Assembly (NCBI RefSeq): GCF_004337695.1
Contig: NZ_SJXJ01000001.1
Coordinates: 124,001 to 188,000, forward strand
Source: Tenacibaculum sp. M341
Lineage (GTDB): Bacteria > Bacteroidota > Bacteroidia > Flavobacteriales > Flavobacteriaceae
DNA: 64,000 bases
Reading direction: 5' to 3'
The translations under genes were made by a program, and so were the position numbers. Each line of letters opens with the position of its first letter. Positions within the stretch are counted from its first letter, which is position 1. Positions 9,451-16,938 of the stretch are shown piece after piece. The notes under the pieces were generated by a model that saw nothing but the letters and a program-made list of their open reading frames with translations, was not told the origin of the DNA and ran no database searches.

Positions 9451-9483
9451 TTTGCATTAATAGAAAAATATATTATAAATTTG
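9451..9483 (+). promoter_or_regulatory. Histidine operon promoter
   Basis: TTTG at 9451-9454 and TAAATTTG at 9476-9483 match the Bacteroidota -33 (TTG) and -7 (TAnnTTTG) elements with a 21-base gap. The predicted start, near 9488, is about 15 bases before the leader peptide ATG. Confidence 0.75.
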
Positions 9484-9502
9484 CTACCGTTAAAAATAAA
9501 CA

Positions 9503-9559
9503 ATGACTTTTATTCAATTACATCACCATCATCATCATATTTGCACTCAAGCGAATTGA
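9503..9559 (+). CDS. hisL: His operon leader peptide (six consecutive His codons)
   Basis: An 18-codon reading frame, MTFIQLHHHHHHICTQAN, with six His codons in a row (CAT CAC CAT CAT CAT CAT). It starts just after the operon promoter and ends 35 bases before a strong terminator that precedes hisG. This is the classic design of an attenuation leader: ribosomes stall on the His run when charged tRNA(His) is scarce. It is too short for ordinary gene callers. The His run, position and alternative RNA pairings (9545-9627) make the identification strong; the peptide itself probably has no other role. Confidence 0.93.
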   Translation: MTFIQLHHHHHHICTQAN

Positions 9560-9627
9560 TAATGATATGTATGTAATTAAAGAACATAAAATTAAAAATC
9601 CGTTTGAGTAAATCAAACGGATTTTTT
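9545..9627 (+). promoter_or_regulatory. His operon transcription attenuator
   Basis: Terminator: AAAAATCCGTTTGA (9594-9607) pairs perfectly with TCAAACGGATTTTT (9613-9626) over 14 bases, followed by further T. Antiterminator: ACTCAAGCG (9545-9553, last codons of the leader peptide) can instead pair with CGTTTGAGT (9601-9609) with one G-U, which removes the 5' arm of the terminator. A ribosome stalled on the His codons (9521-9538) leaves 9545-9553 free, so the operon is read. A ribosome reaching the stop codon covers it, so transcription ends. Confidence 0.88.
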
Positions 9628-9683
9628 GTTTTTTAAACAAAAATAATCCAAAGATTTACTCAAACAAGAAAGCACAAAACACC

Positions 9684-10541
9684 ATGAGTAAATTAAAATT
9701 AGCCGTACAAAAATCAGGAAGACTTAACGAAGAATCATTAAAGCTTTTAAAAGCTATCGGAATCTCTATTGATAATGGAAAAGATCAATTAAAAGCTTCT
9801 TCAAGAAACTTTCCTTTAGAAGTTTTCTTCTTACGAAATGGAGATATTCCTCAATATTTAAGAGACGGAGTGGTAGATATTGCAATTATTGGAGAAAACT
9901 TAATTGTAGAAAAAGGAGAAGGAATTTCTGTAGTAGAAAAATTAGGTTTTTCTAAGTGTAAAGTATCTATTGCAGTACCTAAAACATCAACAGCTACTAG
10001 CTTAGCAGATTTAGCAGGAAAGAAAATAGCTACTTCATATCCAAATACAGTTCAAAAATTTTTAGATAAAGCAAATATTTCAGCAAACCTACACATAATT
10101 AACGGATCTGTTGAAATTGCTCCAAATATTGGATTGGCAGATGGTATTTGTGATATTGTATCAAGTGGAAGTACTTTATTTAAAAACAACTTAAAAGAAA
10201 TTGAGGTTTTATTAAAATCGGAAGCTGTTTTAGTAAAGTCTCCTAAAATTTCTGCAGAAAATGAAGCAATTTTAGATAAAGTTCAGTTTAGATTACAGTC
10301 AGTTTTAAAAGGAAGAAAAAACAAGTATGTATTACTAAACGCTCCAAATGACAAAATAGAAGAGATTACTAAAATTTTACCAGGAATGAGAAGTCCTACT
10401 ATATTACCATTAGCACAAGAAGGATGGAGTTCTGTACACTCAGTAATTAATAAAAATGATTTTTGGGATGTAATAGATGAACTAAGAGCAGCAGGTGCAG
10501 AAGGAATTTTAGTATGTCCAATTGAGAACATGATTCAATAA
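9684..10541 (+). CDS. hisG: ATP phosphoribosyltransferase (long form)
   Basis: Catalyses the first step of histidine synthesis, joining ATP and PRPP. The 285-residue length and a C-terminal ACT-like regulatory domain (about residues 210-285, with ILPGMRSPTILPLAQEGWSS) mark the long, homohexameric, histidine-inhibited form that does not need HisZ. The catalytic half contains LAVQKSGRLNEESLKLL at the start, GVVDIAIIGENLI and the PRPP-binding region near LADGICDIVSSGSTL. First structural gene after the attenuator; seven bases separate it from hisD. Confidence 0.97.
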   Translation: MSKLKLAVQKSGRLNEESLKLLKAIGISIDNGKDQLKASSRNFPLEVFFLRNGDIPQYLRDGVVDIAIIGENLIVEKGEGISVVEKLGFSKCKVSIAVPKTSTATSLADLAGKKIATSYPNTVQKFLDKANISANLHIINGSVEIAPNIGLADGICDIVSSGSTLFKNNLKEIEVLLKSEAVLVKSPKISAENEAILDKVQFRLQSVLKGRKNKYVLLNAPNDKIEEITKILPGMRSPTILPLAQEGWSSVHSVINKNDFWDVIDELRAAGAEGILVCPIENMIQ

Positions 10542-10548
10542 AATTATT

Positions 10549-11832
10549 ATGAAACAATACAATAATCCAGATAAAACACAATGGGAGTCATTATCAGAAA
10601 GGGCTCAAATAGAAAGAAGCACATTAACTGATACGGTTACCAATATTTTAGAAGATGTAAAAGAAAATAAAGACAAAGCTCTTTATAAATATGCATCATT
10701 ATTTGATAAGGTTGAATTGTCTTCGTTAGAAGTATCAGTAGAAGAGTTAATAGCAGCTGAAAAAGAGGTTTCTTCAGAATTAAAAGCAGCAATAGTTTTA
10801 GCTAAAAATAATATTGAAAAATTTCACAACTCTCAGAAAGAAGCAACAAAAGTGGTTGAAACGATGAAGGGAGTTGAATGTTGGAGAAAAAGTGTAGGAA
10901 TAGACAAAGTTGGTTTGTACATACCAGGAGGAACAGCACCATTATTTTCAACGATTTTAATGTTAGGAGTTCCTGCAAAAATAGCAGGCTGTAAAGAGAT
11001 TGTTTTGTGTACGCCTCCTAATAAAGAAGGAAAGGTAAATCCGGCTATTTTGTATGCTGCAAATTTAGTAGGAGTAACAAAAATATTTAAAGTTGGAGGA
11101 GCTCAGGCTGTGGGAGCAATGACTTATGGTACGGAAACCATTCCGCAGGTATATAAAATTTTTGGACCAGGAAATCAATTTGTAACCAAAGCAAAAGAAT
11201 TAGCACAACAGCAAGGCGTAGCTATAGATATGCCAGCCGGACCAAGTGAGGTATTGGTAATAGCTGATGAAACTTCAAATGCAAGTTTTGTGGCAGCAGA
11301 TTTATTATCGCAAGCGGAACACGGAACAGATAGTCAGGTGATTTTAGTGACTAATAGAAAAATAATCGTTAATAAAGTACTAGCTCAGGTAAAAAAACAA
11401 CTAAATGAGTTACCAAGAAAAGAAATAGCAGAAAAAGCATTAGAAAACAGTAGAGTTGTCTATTTATCTACTATTGAAGAGTGTATTGAATTCAGTAATT
11501 ATTATGCTCCTGAACACTTAATTGTTGCTTCTGAAAAGGCTGATGATTTTATAGATAAAATTACCAATGCGGGATCTGTATTTTTAGGAAATTATAGTTG
11601 TGAAAGTGCTGGAGATTATGCTTCAGGAACAAATCACACTTTACCAACCTACGGATATGCAAGAAATTATAGTGGAGTATCATTAGATAGTTTTGTAAAG
11701 AAAATTACGTTTCAGAAATTATCAAAAGAAGGAATTCAGAATATAGGAAATGCAATTGAATTAATGGCGGAAGCAGAAGGTTTACAAGCACATAAAAATG
11801 CTGTAACATTAAGATTAGCGTCGTTAAAGTAG
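10549..11832 (+). CDS. hisD: Histidinol dehydrogenase
   Basis: Carries out the last two steps of histidine synthesis, oxidising L-histidinol to histidine with two NAD. The 427 residues are full length. Landmarks are VGLYIPGGTAPLFSTILML, the signature region IDMPAGPSEVLVIAD, the zinc-site motif AEHGTDSQ and the C-terminal ESAGDYASGTNHTLPTYG, with the catalytic Glu/His pair in YYAPEHL. Tightly coupled to hisG (seven-base gap) and followed 22 bases later by the polynucleotide-kinase-like gene. Confidence 0.98.
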   Translation: MKQYNNPDKTQWESLSERAQIERSTLTDTVTNILEDVKENKDKALYKYASLFDKVELSSLEVSVEELIAAEKEVSSELKAAIVLAKNNIEKFHNSQKEATKVVETMKGVECWRKSVGIDKVGLYIPGGTAPLFSTILMLGVPAKIAGCKEIVLCTPPNKEGKVNPAILYAANLVGVTKIFKVGGAQAVGAMTYGTETIPQVYKIFGPGNQFVTKAKELAQQQGVAIDMPAGPSEVLVIADETSNASFVAADLLSQAEHGTDSQVILVTNRKIIVNKVLAQVKKQLNELPRKEIAEKALENSRVVYLSTIEECIEFSNYYAPEHLIVASEKADDFIDKITNAGSVFLGNYSCESAGDYASGTNHTLPTYGYARNYSGVSLDSFVKKITFQKLSKEGIQNIGNAIELMAEAEGLQAHKNAVTLRLASLK

Positions 11833-11854
11833 AAAAAGAATACAAAGAGAACTT

Positions 11855-12301
11855 ATGGAAGGAGTAATATTTATGGGAATTCAAGCTACAGGAAAATCAA
11901 CTTTTTACAAAGAGCGATTTTTTAATACACATTTTAGAGTGAGTATGGATTTATTAAATACCAGAAATAAGGAAGGTAAATTATTAGATGCTTGTATTGA
12001 GTTACAGCAAAAAATTGTAGTAGATAATACAAATCCAACTATTGAAGAAAGAGCTAAATACATTCAAAAATTTAAAGAAAGAAAGTATAAAACAATAGGG
12101 TATTATTTCTGTTCTAAAGTAGAAGAATCGTTAGAAAGAAATAGTAAAAGAGAAGGTAAAGAGAGAATTCCAGATGTAGGGATTTTCTCAACAAAGAAAA
12201 GGCTAGTTTTTCCTAACCTTTCTGAAGGTTTTGATGAATTATATTATGTAGAAATAAGAGAAAATGAGTTTTATGTAAAAGATTGGAACAATGAAGTTTG
12301 A
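11855..12301 (+). CDS. Polynucleotide-kinase-like P-loop protein
   Basis: A 148-residue single-domain P-loop kinase of the AAA_33/T4-Pnk kinase type. Walker A is GIQATGKST (residues 8-16). The segment VVDNTNPTIEERAKYIQ (about 56-71) is the DxTN motif typical of T4-Pnk-like 5'-kinases, and ESLERNSKREGKERIP supplies basic lid residues. It overlaps the Thg1-like gene by 11 bases, so the two are translationally coupled. I infer phosphorylation of RNA 5' ends, preparing a substrate for the adjacent 3'-5' polymerase; a kinase for another small substrate is possible. It is not a known histidine-pathway enzyme. Confidence 0.75.
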   Translation: MEGVIFMGIQATGKSTFYKERFFNTHFRVSMDLLNTRNKEGKLLDACIELQQKIVVDNTNPTIEERAKYIQKFKERKYKTIGYYFCSKVEESLERNSKREGKERIPDVGIFSTKKRLVFPNLSEGFDELYYVEIRENEFYVKDWNNEV

Positions 12302-13055
12302 TGAATTAGATAAACAAGTGCGGGTATATGAAACCGCTAGTGATTATTGTGTATTACCAAATATGTACATGGTTGCCAGAATTGATGGAAGAAGTTTTAC
12401 AAGGTTAACTAAAGAAGTTCACCAGTTTGAAGCTCCTTTTGATGTTAAGTTTAGAGATTTAAAGGTAGCTACTACAGAACATTTAATGAATTGTGGTTTT
12501 AATGTAGTTTATGGTTATACAGAGAGTGATGAAATTTCGTTGTTATTTTCAATAAAAGAAAACTTATTTAATAGAAAAACTAGAAAATACAATTCAATAT
12601 TAGCAGGAGAGGCAAGTGCAAAATTCTCTCTTTTATTAAAAGATATTGGTGTATTTGATTCAAGAATTTCACAATTACCAACTCAAAAGTTAGTGATTGA
12701 TTATTTTAGATGGCGTAATGAAGATGCTTTTAGAAATGCATTAAATGCTCATTGTTATTGGATGTTGAGGAAAAATGGAGAAACTGTAGCAAAAGCCACT
12801 AAAAGCATTGAAGGTAAATCAGTAGCATCTAAAAATGAGCTATTGTATCAAAACAATATAAATTTTAACGAATTACCTAATTGGCAAAAAAGAGGAATTG
12901 GTTTGTACTGGGAATTTTATGAAAAAGAAGGAGTAAATCAAAAGACAAAAGAAAAAACAATTACATACAGAAGAAGATTAAAGATTGATTATGATCTGCC
13001 AATGAAAGATGATTATAGTCGTTTTATAGAAAGAATTTTAGAAAAAGATCAATAG
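12291..13055 (+). CDS. Thg1-like tRNA(His) guanylyltransferase / 3'-5' RNA polymerase
   Basis: A 254-residue member of the Thg1 family, enzymes that add nucleotides to RNA 5' ends in the 3'-to-5' direction. Conserved segments are MVARIDGRSFTRLTKE (metal-binding Asp) and VVYGYTESDEISLLFS (second carboxylate pair), then NSILAGEASAKFS and the domain WRNEDAFRNALNAHCYWMLR. Eukaryotic Thg1 adds G-1 to tRNA(His); bacterial Thg1-like proteins usually repair truncated tRNA 5' ends, because bacteria encode G-1. The start at 12291 overlaps the kinase gene. Its place inside the his operon is striking and suggests tRNA(His) as a substrate (inference). Confidence 0.88.
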   Translation: MKFDELDKQVRVYETASDYCVLPNMYMVARIDGRSFTRLTKEVHQFEAPFDVKFRDLKVATTEHLMNCGFNVVYGYTESDEISLLFSIKENLFNRKTRKYNSILAGEASAKFSLLLKDIGVFDSRISQLPTQKLVIDYFRWRNEDAFRNALNAHCYWMLRKNGETVAKATKSIEGKSVASKNELLYQNNINFNELPNWQKRGIGLYWEFYEKEGVNQKTKEKTITYRRRLKIDYDLPMKDDYSRFIERILEKDQ

Positions 13056-13088
13056 TAAAAATTAACCAACTTAAACTGTTTATAAAAA

Positions 13089-14123
13089 ATGTTTAGTTTA
13101 AAAAGTATAGTACGTAAAAACATATGGGAATTAACTCCTTATTCATCAGCAAGAGACGAGTTTAAAGGAAGTGCAGACGTTTTTTTAGATGCTAATGAAA
13201 ATCCTTACGGTACTTTAAATAGGTATCCTGATCCACATCAGAAAAAAATTAAAGAAAGATTATCTACGATTAAAAAAGTAGTGAGCAATCAAATTTTTGT
13301 GGGTAACGGAAGTGATGAAGTAATTGATTTGGCTTTTAGAATTTTTTGTGAGCCAGGTAAGGATAAAGCGCTTACTTTTTCTCCTACTTATGGAATGTAT
13401 GATGTTTCTGCAGCTATTAATAATGTTGAGTTAATTAAGCAACCGTTGATTAATGATTTTCAAATCAATTTGAATCAATTGCAACCATATTTAGATGATC
13501 CAAGTTTAAAAATGATTTTTGTTTGTTCACCTAACAATCCAACAGCAAATACTTTTAACGTTCAAGATGTAGAATACATACTAGAAAATTTCAATGGTGT
13601 TGTAATTATAGATGAAGCATATATTGATTTTAGTGAGCAAGAGTCGTTTATTAGTAAAATTAATGAATATCCAAATTTAATTGTAAGTCAGACTTTTAGT
13701 AAAGCATGGGGATTGGCAGGTGTTAGAGTTGGAGTTGCATATTCAAATGCTGAAATTATTACTTTATACAATAGTGTAAAGCCACCTTATAATGTAAGTC
13801 AGTTAAATCAAGAAGCAGTGTTAGCATCATTAAATGATTTAGATACATTTGAATCGAATGTAGATGTAATATTGAAGGAAAGAAAAGATTTAAAGCAAAA
13901 ATTGGCTTCTTTAAAAATGGTGAATAAGATTTATCCATCAGATGCAAACTTTTTGTTGGTGAATGTTGATAACGCTAATGAAACGTATCAGTATTTAATT
14001 GATCAAAAAGTAATTATTAGAAATAGAAATAAACTGGTTGATAATTGTATCCGTATTACAGTAGGATCGCCAGAAGAGAATGAGAAATTAATTGAAAGCC
14101 TTCAATTAATTTCGAAATCCTGA
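13089..14123 (+). CDS. hisC: Histidinol-phosphate aminotransferase
   Basis: A 344-residue PLP enzyme (fold type I) that converts imidazole acetol phosphate to histidinol phosphate with glutamate. The sequence LDANENPYGTLNRYPDP near the start, CSPNNPTANTF, IIDEAYIDFS and the PLP-lysine motif SQTFSKAWGLAGVRVG are diagnostic. The last codons and stop (TCC TGA) lie inside a 20-base repeat that begins the GIY-YIG element, so the C-terminal end appears to have been set by that insertion. Normal length for the family. Confidence 0.97.
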   Translation: MFSLKSIVRKNIWELTPYSSARDEFKGSADVFLDANENPYGTLNRYPDPHQKKIKERLSTIKKVVSNQIFVGNGSDEVIDLAFRIFCEPGKDKALTFSPTYGMYDVSAAINNVELIKQPLINDFQINLNQLQPYLDDPSLKMIFVCSPNNPTANTFNVQDVEYILENFNGVVIIDEAYIDFSEQESFISKINEYPNLIVSQTFSKAWGLAGVRVGVAYSNAEIITLYNSVKPPYNVSQLNQEAVLASLNDLDTFESNVDVILKERKDLKQKLASLKMVNKIYPSDANFLLVNVDNANETYQYLIDQKVIIRNRNKLVDNCIRITVGSPEENEKLIESLQLISKS

Positions 14124-14136
14124 ACTTGATTCAGGA
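14117..14136 (+). repeat. Left 20-bp inverted repeat of GIY-YIG element
   Basis: An internally palindromic sequence with seven-base arms TCCTGAA and TTCAGGA. It overlaps the last codon and stop of hisC. Confidence 0.85.
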
Positions 14137-14144
14137 ACTTTGCT

Positions 14145-14462
14145 ATGAAAAATGAAATTATGGATGATAAGAAAAAATATTATTGTTACATATTGAGTAA
14201 TAAAAATAGAACCGTATTGTATATAGGGTATACAGATAATTTAGAAAGAAGACTAAATCAACATAAAAGAGGAAACGGAGCATTATTTACAAAAAAATAT
14301 AATGTTGTTGAGTTGGTTTTTTTCGAAGAATATGAAGAAAAAAGTGAGGCTAAAAAAAGAGAAAAACAGTTGAAGAATTGGAAAAGAGAATGGAAATGGG
14401 ATTTAGTTAGAAATAACAACCCTGAATTAAGCACAATTAAAATTATAAAGAAAAGATCCTGA
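14145..14462 (+). CDS. GIY-YIG nuclease-domain protein
   Basis: A 105-residue single-domain protein of the UPF0213/YhbQ-like GIY-YIG group. The two half-motifs are YYCYILS and [19 protein letters not shown] (with the catalytic Arg), followed by the basic tail [18 protein letters not shown]. Free-standing members are weak or structure-specific nucleases. An alternative start at 14160 (MDDKK) is possible. The frame is flanked by exact 20-base inverted repeats, so it looks like cargo or engine of a small element that inserted between hisC and hisB without breaking the operon. The right repeat forms its stop codon. Confidence 0.85.
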   Translation: MKNEIMDDKKKYYCYILSNKNRTVLYIGYTDNLERRLNQHKRGNGALFTKKYNVVELVFFEEYEEKSEAKKREKQLKNWKREWKWDLVRNNNPELSTIKIIKKRS

Positions 14463-14476
14463 ATCAAGTTCAGGAT
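14457..14476 (-). repeat. Right 20-bp inverted repeat of GIY-YIG element
   Basis: Exact reverse complement of 14117-14136. It overlaps the final codons and stop of the GIY-YIG gene. Confidence 0.85.
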
Positions 14477-14494
14477 TGATTAACAAGTTAATCA
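14477..14494. repeat. 18-bp palindrome before hisB
   Basis: TGATTAAC-AA-GTTAATCA is perfectly symmetric and abuts the right end of the GIY-YIG element; its last base is the A of the hisB ATG. It could be a target-site feature or an RNA hairpin affecting hisB initiation; the role is unknown. Confidence 0.5.
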
Positions 14495-15633
14495 TGAGCA
14501 AAAAAGTATTATTCATAGATAGAGACGGAACTTTAGTGTTAGAGCCGCCTGTAGATTATCAATTAGATAGTTTAGAAAAGTTAGAATATTATCCGAAAGT
14601 ATTTCAATACATGGCTAAAATAGCTGCTGAATTGGATTATGAATTAGTGATGGTTACCAATCAAGACGGATTGGGAACAGACAGTTTTCCAGAAGATACT
14701 TTTTGGCCACCACAAAATAAAATTATCAGTGCTTTTGAAAAAGAAGGTGTTGTGTTTTCTGAAATACATATCGACAAAACATTTCCACATGAAAATGCAC
14801 CTACACGCAAGCCTAGAACAGGTTTGTTAACGCAATATTTTTCTGATGAATACGATTTAGAAAATTCTTTTGTATTAGGAGATCGTATTACAGATATGGA
14901 GTTGGCTAAGAATTTAGGGGCAAAAGGTATTTATTTATCTGAAAATCCTGAGTTAGGAGCAGAAGAGATTGAGAGTTCTAAACAAGAAATTTATGATTGT
15001 ATTGCTCTAACAAGTACTGACTGGGAAAAGATATATGAGTTTTTAAAACTAGAAGATCGTGTTTCTGAAATTACTCGTAATACAAATGAAACGAAGATTT
15101 ATATCAAGTTGAATTTAGACGGATCAGGAAAAAATGATATTGATACAGGTTTACACTTTTTCGATCATATGTTAGATCAAATTGGTCGTCATGGAGCAAT
15201 GGATTTAACTATTAAAGTTGAGGGAGATTTAGAAGTTGATGAGCATCACACGATTGAAGATACGATGATTGCTCTTGGAGAATTATTCAATAAGGCTTTA
15301 GGAAACAAGTTAGGGATTGAGCGTTATGGATTCTGTTTACCAATGGATGATTGCTTAGCTCAAGTTGCTGTTGATTTTGGAGGAAGAAATTGGTTGGAAT
15401 GGGACGCTGAATTCAAGCGTGAAAAAATAGGAGATATGCCAACGGAAATGTTCTTTCATTTATTTAAATCATTTACAGACGGAGCAAAATGTAATTTAAA
15501 TGTAAAAGCAGAAGGTGTAAATGAACATCATAAAATAGAAGGCATTTTTAAAGCATTCGCAAAGGCAATGAAAATGGCGGTAAAACGTGATGCAAATAAA
15601 ATGTTTTTACCATCAACGAAAGGATTATTGTAA
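14494..15633 (+). CDS. hisB: Bifunctional histidinol-phosphatase / imidazoleglycerol-phosphate dehydratase
   Basis: A 379-residue two-domain enzyme. Residues 1-170 are a HAD phosphatase of the HisB-N type ([13 protein letters not shown] with the nucleophile Asp; [19 protein letters not shown]). Residues 185-379 are the dehydratase, with two metal-binding repeats ([26 protein letters not shown] and [18 protein letters not shown]). I chose the ATG at 14494, which gives the usual length; the longer frame from a TTG at 14476 would start inside the GIY-YIG element repeat. It catalyses steps 7 and 9 of histidine synthesis. Confidence 0.97.
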   Translation: MSKKVLFIDRDGTLVLEPPVDYQLDSLEKLEYYPKVFQYMAKIAAELDYELVMVTNQDGLGTDSFPEDTFWPPQNKIISAFEKEGVVFSEIHIDKTFPHENAPTRKPRTGLLTQYFSDEYDLENSFVLGDRITDMELAKNLGAKGIYLSENPELGAEEIESSKQEIYDCIALTSTDWEKIYEFLKLEDRVSEITRNTNETKIYIKLNLDGSGKNDIDTGLHFFDHMLDQIGRHGAMDLTIKVEGDLEVDEHHTIEDTMIALGELFNKALGNKLGIERYGFCLPMDDCLAQVAVDFGGRNWLEWDAEFKREKIGDMPTEMFFHLFKSFTDGAKCNLNVKAEGVNEHHKIEGIFKAFAKAMKMAVKRDANKMFLPSTKGLL

Positions 15634-15640
15634 GTTAAAT

Positions 15641-15715
15641 AGAAAATATTAGAAGTAAGAAGTTTTTATGTCGAATTTTTAATATGCAATATCTAATATT
15701 TAAAATTTTATATCT
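15641..15715. repeat. AT-rich palindromic intergenic repeat (copy 1)
   Basis: Contains AATATTAGAAGT (15645-15656) and TAATATGCAATATCTAATATTTAA, the same words that surround the four-helix-bundle gene downstream. It fills the hisB-hisH gap. Confidence 0.5.
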
Positions 15716-15718
15716 ACT

Positions 15719-16306
15719 ATGAGTATAGTAATAATAGACTACGGAGCAGGGAATATAAAAAGTATTCAATTTGCTTTTAAACGATTAGGTGTAGAAGCGG
15801 TTTTATCTAATAACATAGATGAAATTAGAAACGCTGATAAAGTTATTTTTCCAGGAGTTGGAGAAGCAAGTTCTGCTATGAAAAAACTAAAAGAAAGCGG
15901 ATTGGATGTTGTGATACCAACATTAACTCAGCCAGTTTTAGGAATTTGTTTGGGAATGCAATTAATGTGTAATTCATCAGAAGAAGGTAATACAAAAGGA
16001 TTAGGAATTTTTGATGTTGATATCAAACGTTTTTCGAATAATGTAAAAGTTCCACAAATGGGATGGAATACCATTTCTAACTTAAAGTCGGATTTATTCA
16101 AAGATGTCAAAGAAGAGGAATTTATGTATTTAGTACATAGTTTTTATGCAGAAGATTGTGAATATGCCATTGCTAAAACAACATATGAAACTGCTTATGC
16201 TACAGCTTTACAAAAAGATAATTTCTACGGAACGCAATTTCACCCTGAAAAAAGTGGAATCGCAGGAGAGAAGATTTTGAGAAATTTTCTCAATATTAAA
16301 AGTTAA
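15719..16306 (+). CDS. hisH: Imidazole glycerol phosphate synthase, glutaminase subunit
   Basis: A 195-residue class I glutamine amidotransferase that feeds ammonia to HisF for closing the imidazole ring. The catalytic Cys lies in VLGICLGMQLMC and the His-Glu pair in GTQFHPEKSGIAG. The substrate region near the start, IVIIDYGAGNIKSIQFAFKR, is typical of HisH. Its partner hisF lies two genes beyond hisA. The gaps on both sides are filled by AT-rich palindromic repeats rather than by tight coupling. Confidence 0.97.
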   Translation: MSIVIIDYGAGNIKSIQFAFKRLGVEAVLSNNIDEIRNADKVIFPGVGEASSAMKKLKESGLDVVIPTLTQPVLGICLGMQLMCNSSEEGNTKGLGIFDVDIKRFSNNVKVPQMGWNTISNLKSDLFKDVKEEEFMYLVHSFYAEDCEYAIAKTTYETAYATALQKDNFYGTQFHPEKSGIAGEKILRNFLNIKS

Positions 16307-16421
16307 ATATTAAATATAAGATATACGATATGTAAAGTTTCTTTATGAGTAAAAAATAATATTTACTTTATATAAAAAAGTATAATAATCTCTAATATTT
16401 AACTTCGCATATCTAATATAA
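16296..16421. repeat. AT-rich inverted repeat upstream of four-helix-bundle gene (copy 2)
   Basis: GTTAAATATTA (16302-16312) and its exact complement TAATATTTAAC (16393-16403) sit at the two ends of a region that also has TATCTAATAT words. This is the same repeat family as 15641-15715 and 16800-16934. Confidence 0.55.
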
Positions 16422-16432
16422 AAAATAAAGTT

Positions 16433-16795
16433 ATGAAAAATCAAATTATGAAAAGGACTAAAGTATTTGCTTTGGATTGTTGGAAGTTTTGTTTTAAAAT
16501 TCCTAAATCAAGAGAGTATAATGCTTATGTAAATCAGTTAATACGAAGTTCAAGTTCTGTTGGTGCAAATTATAGAGCTTCACAAAGAGCAAAATCAACA
16601 GCTGATTTTATAAATAAATTAAAAATAGTAGAAGAAGAAACGGATGAAAGTATTTATTGGTTAGAAATTTTTGAAGAAGTTATTCCTGAATATCAAAAAG
16701 AAATTTTAAAATTAAAAAAGGAAGGTTCGGAATTATTGGCAATAATGGTAGCTTCAATAAATACAGCAAAGAAAAATCAAAATAAAAAATATTAA
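16433..16795 (+). CDS. Four-helix-bundle protein (23S rRNA IVP/S23 type)
   Basis: A 120-residue helical protein of the family first seen inside 23S rRNA intervening sequences. Diagnostic segments are FALDCWKFCFKIPKSREYNAYVNQLIRSSSSVGANYRASQRAKS and a second half WLEIFEEVIPEYQKEILKLKKEGSELLAIMVASINT. The fold is a pentameric-type bundle thought to bind nucleic acid; its cellular role is unclear. It lies between hisH and hisA, enclosed on both sides by AT-rich inverted repeats, so like the GIY-YIG unit it seems to be a small gene inserted together with repeats into the operon. It is not a histidine enzyme. Confidence 0.88.
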   Translation: MKNQIMKRTKVFALDCWKFCFKIPKSREYNAYVNQLIRSSSSVGANYRASQRAKSTADFINKLKIVEEETDESIYWLEIFEEVIPEYQKEILKLKKEGSELLAIMVASINTAKKNQNKKY

Positions 16796-16799
16796 TACA

Positions 16800-16934
16800 T
16801 TAATATTAAATGTAAGATTTACAATATTAGAAGTGAAATTAATAATGTAATAGTAATAATTAACTCTACTATTTAATTTTTAATATTTAACATAAAAAAA
16901 CTTCTAATATTTAACCTTTAATATCTAATATCGA
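16800..16934. repeat. AT-rich inverted repeat downstream of four-helix-bundle gene (copy 3)
   Basis: AATATTAGAAGT (16823-16834) is exactly complementary to ACTTCTAATATT (16900-16911), with further TTAATATTTAACA and TAATATCTAATATCG words. The repeat ends a few bases before hisA. Confidence 0.55.
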
Positions 16935-16938
16935 AGAA

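Larger units (their letters stand above)
14117..14476 (+). mobile_element. Putative GIY-YIG mini-element with 20-bp perfect inverted ends
   Basis: A 360-base unit consisting of one GIY-YIG reading frame between ATCCTGAACTTGATTCAGGA (14117-14136) and its exact reverse complement TCCTGAATCAAGTTCAGGAT (14457-14476). Each end is itself a small palindrome (TCCTGAA/TTCAGGA). The left end supplies the stop codon of hisC and the right end the stop codon of the GIY-YIG gene. The unit sits cleanly between hisC and hisB. Mobility is inferred from this structure; no target duplication is obvious. Confidence 0.6.

Noticed and set aside
9521-9538. Six consecutive His codons that look like a cloning tag
   Set aside because: It lies in a native AT-rich leader with a terminator and his genes downstream; the attenuator explains it fully.
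14476-14493. Extended hisB start at a TTG inside the GIY-YIG repeat
   Set aside because: The ATG at 14494 gives the normal HisB N-terminus; the extension would translate the element end and palindrome.
15641-16934. CRISPR-like repetition in the his operon gaps
   Set aside because: The repeats are imperfect, palindromic and irregularly spaced, with no spacers or cas genes.
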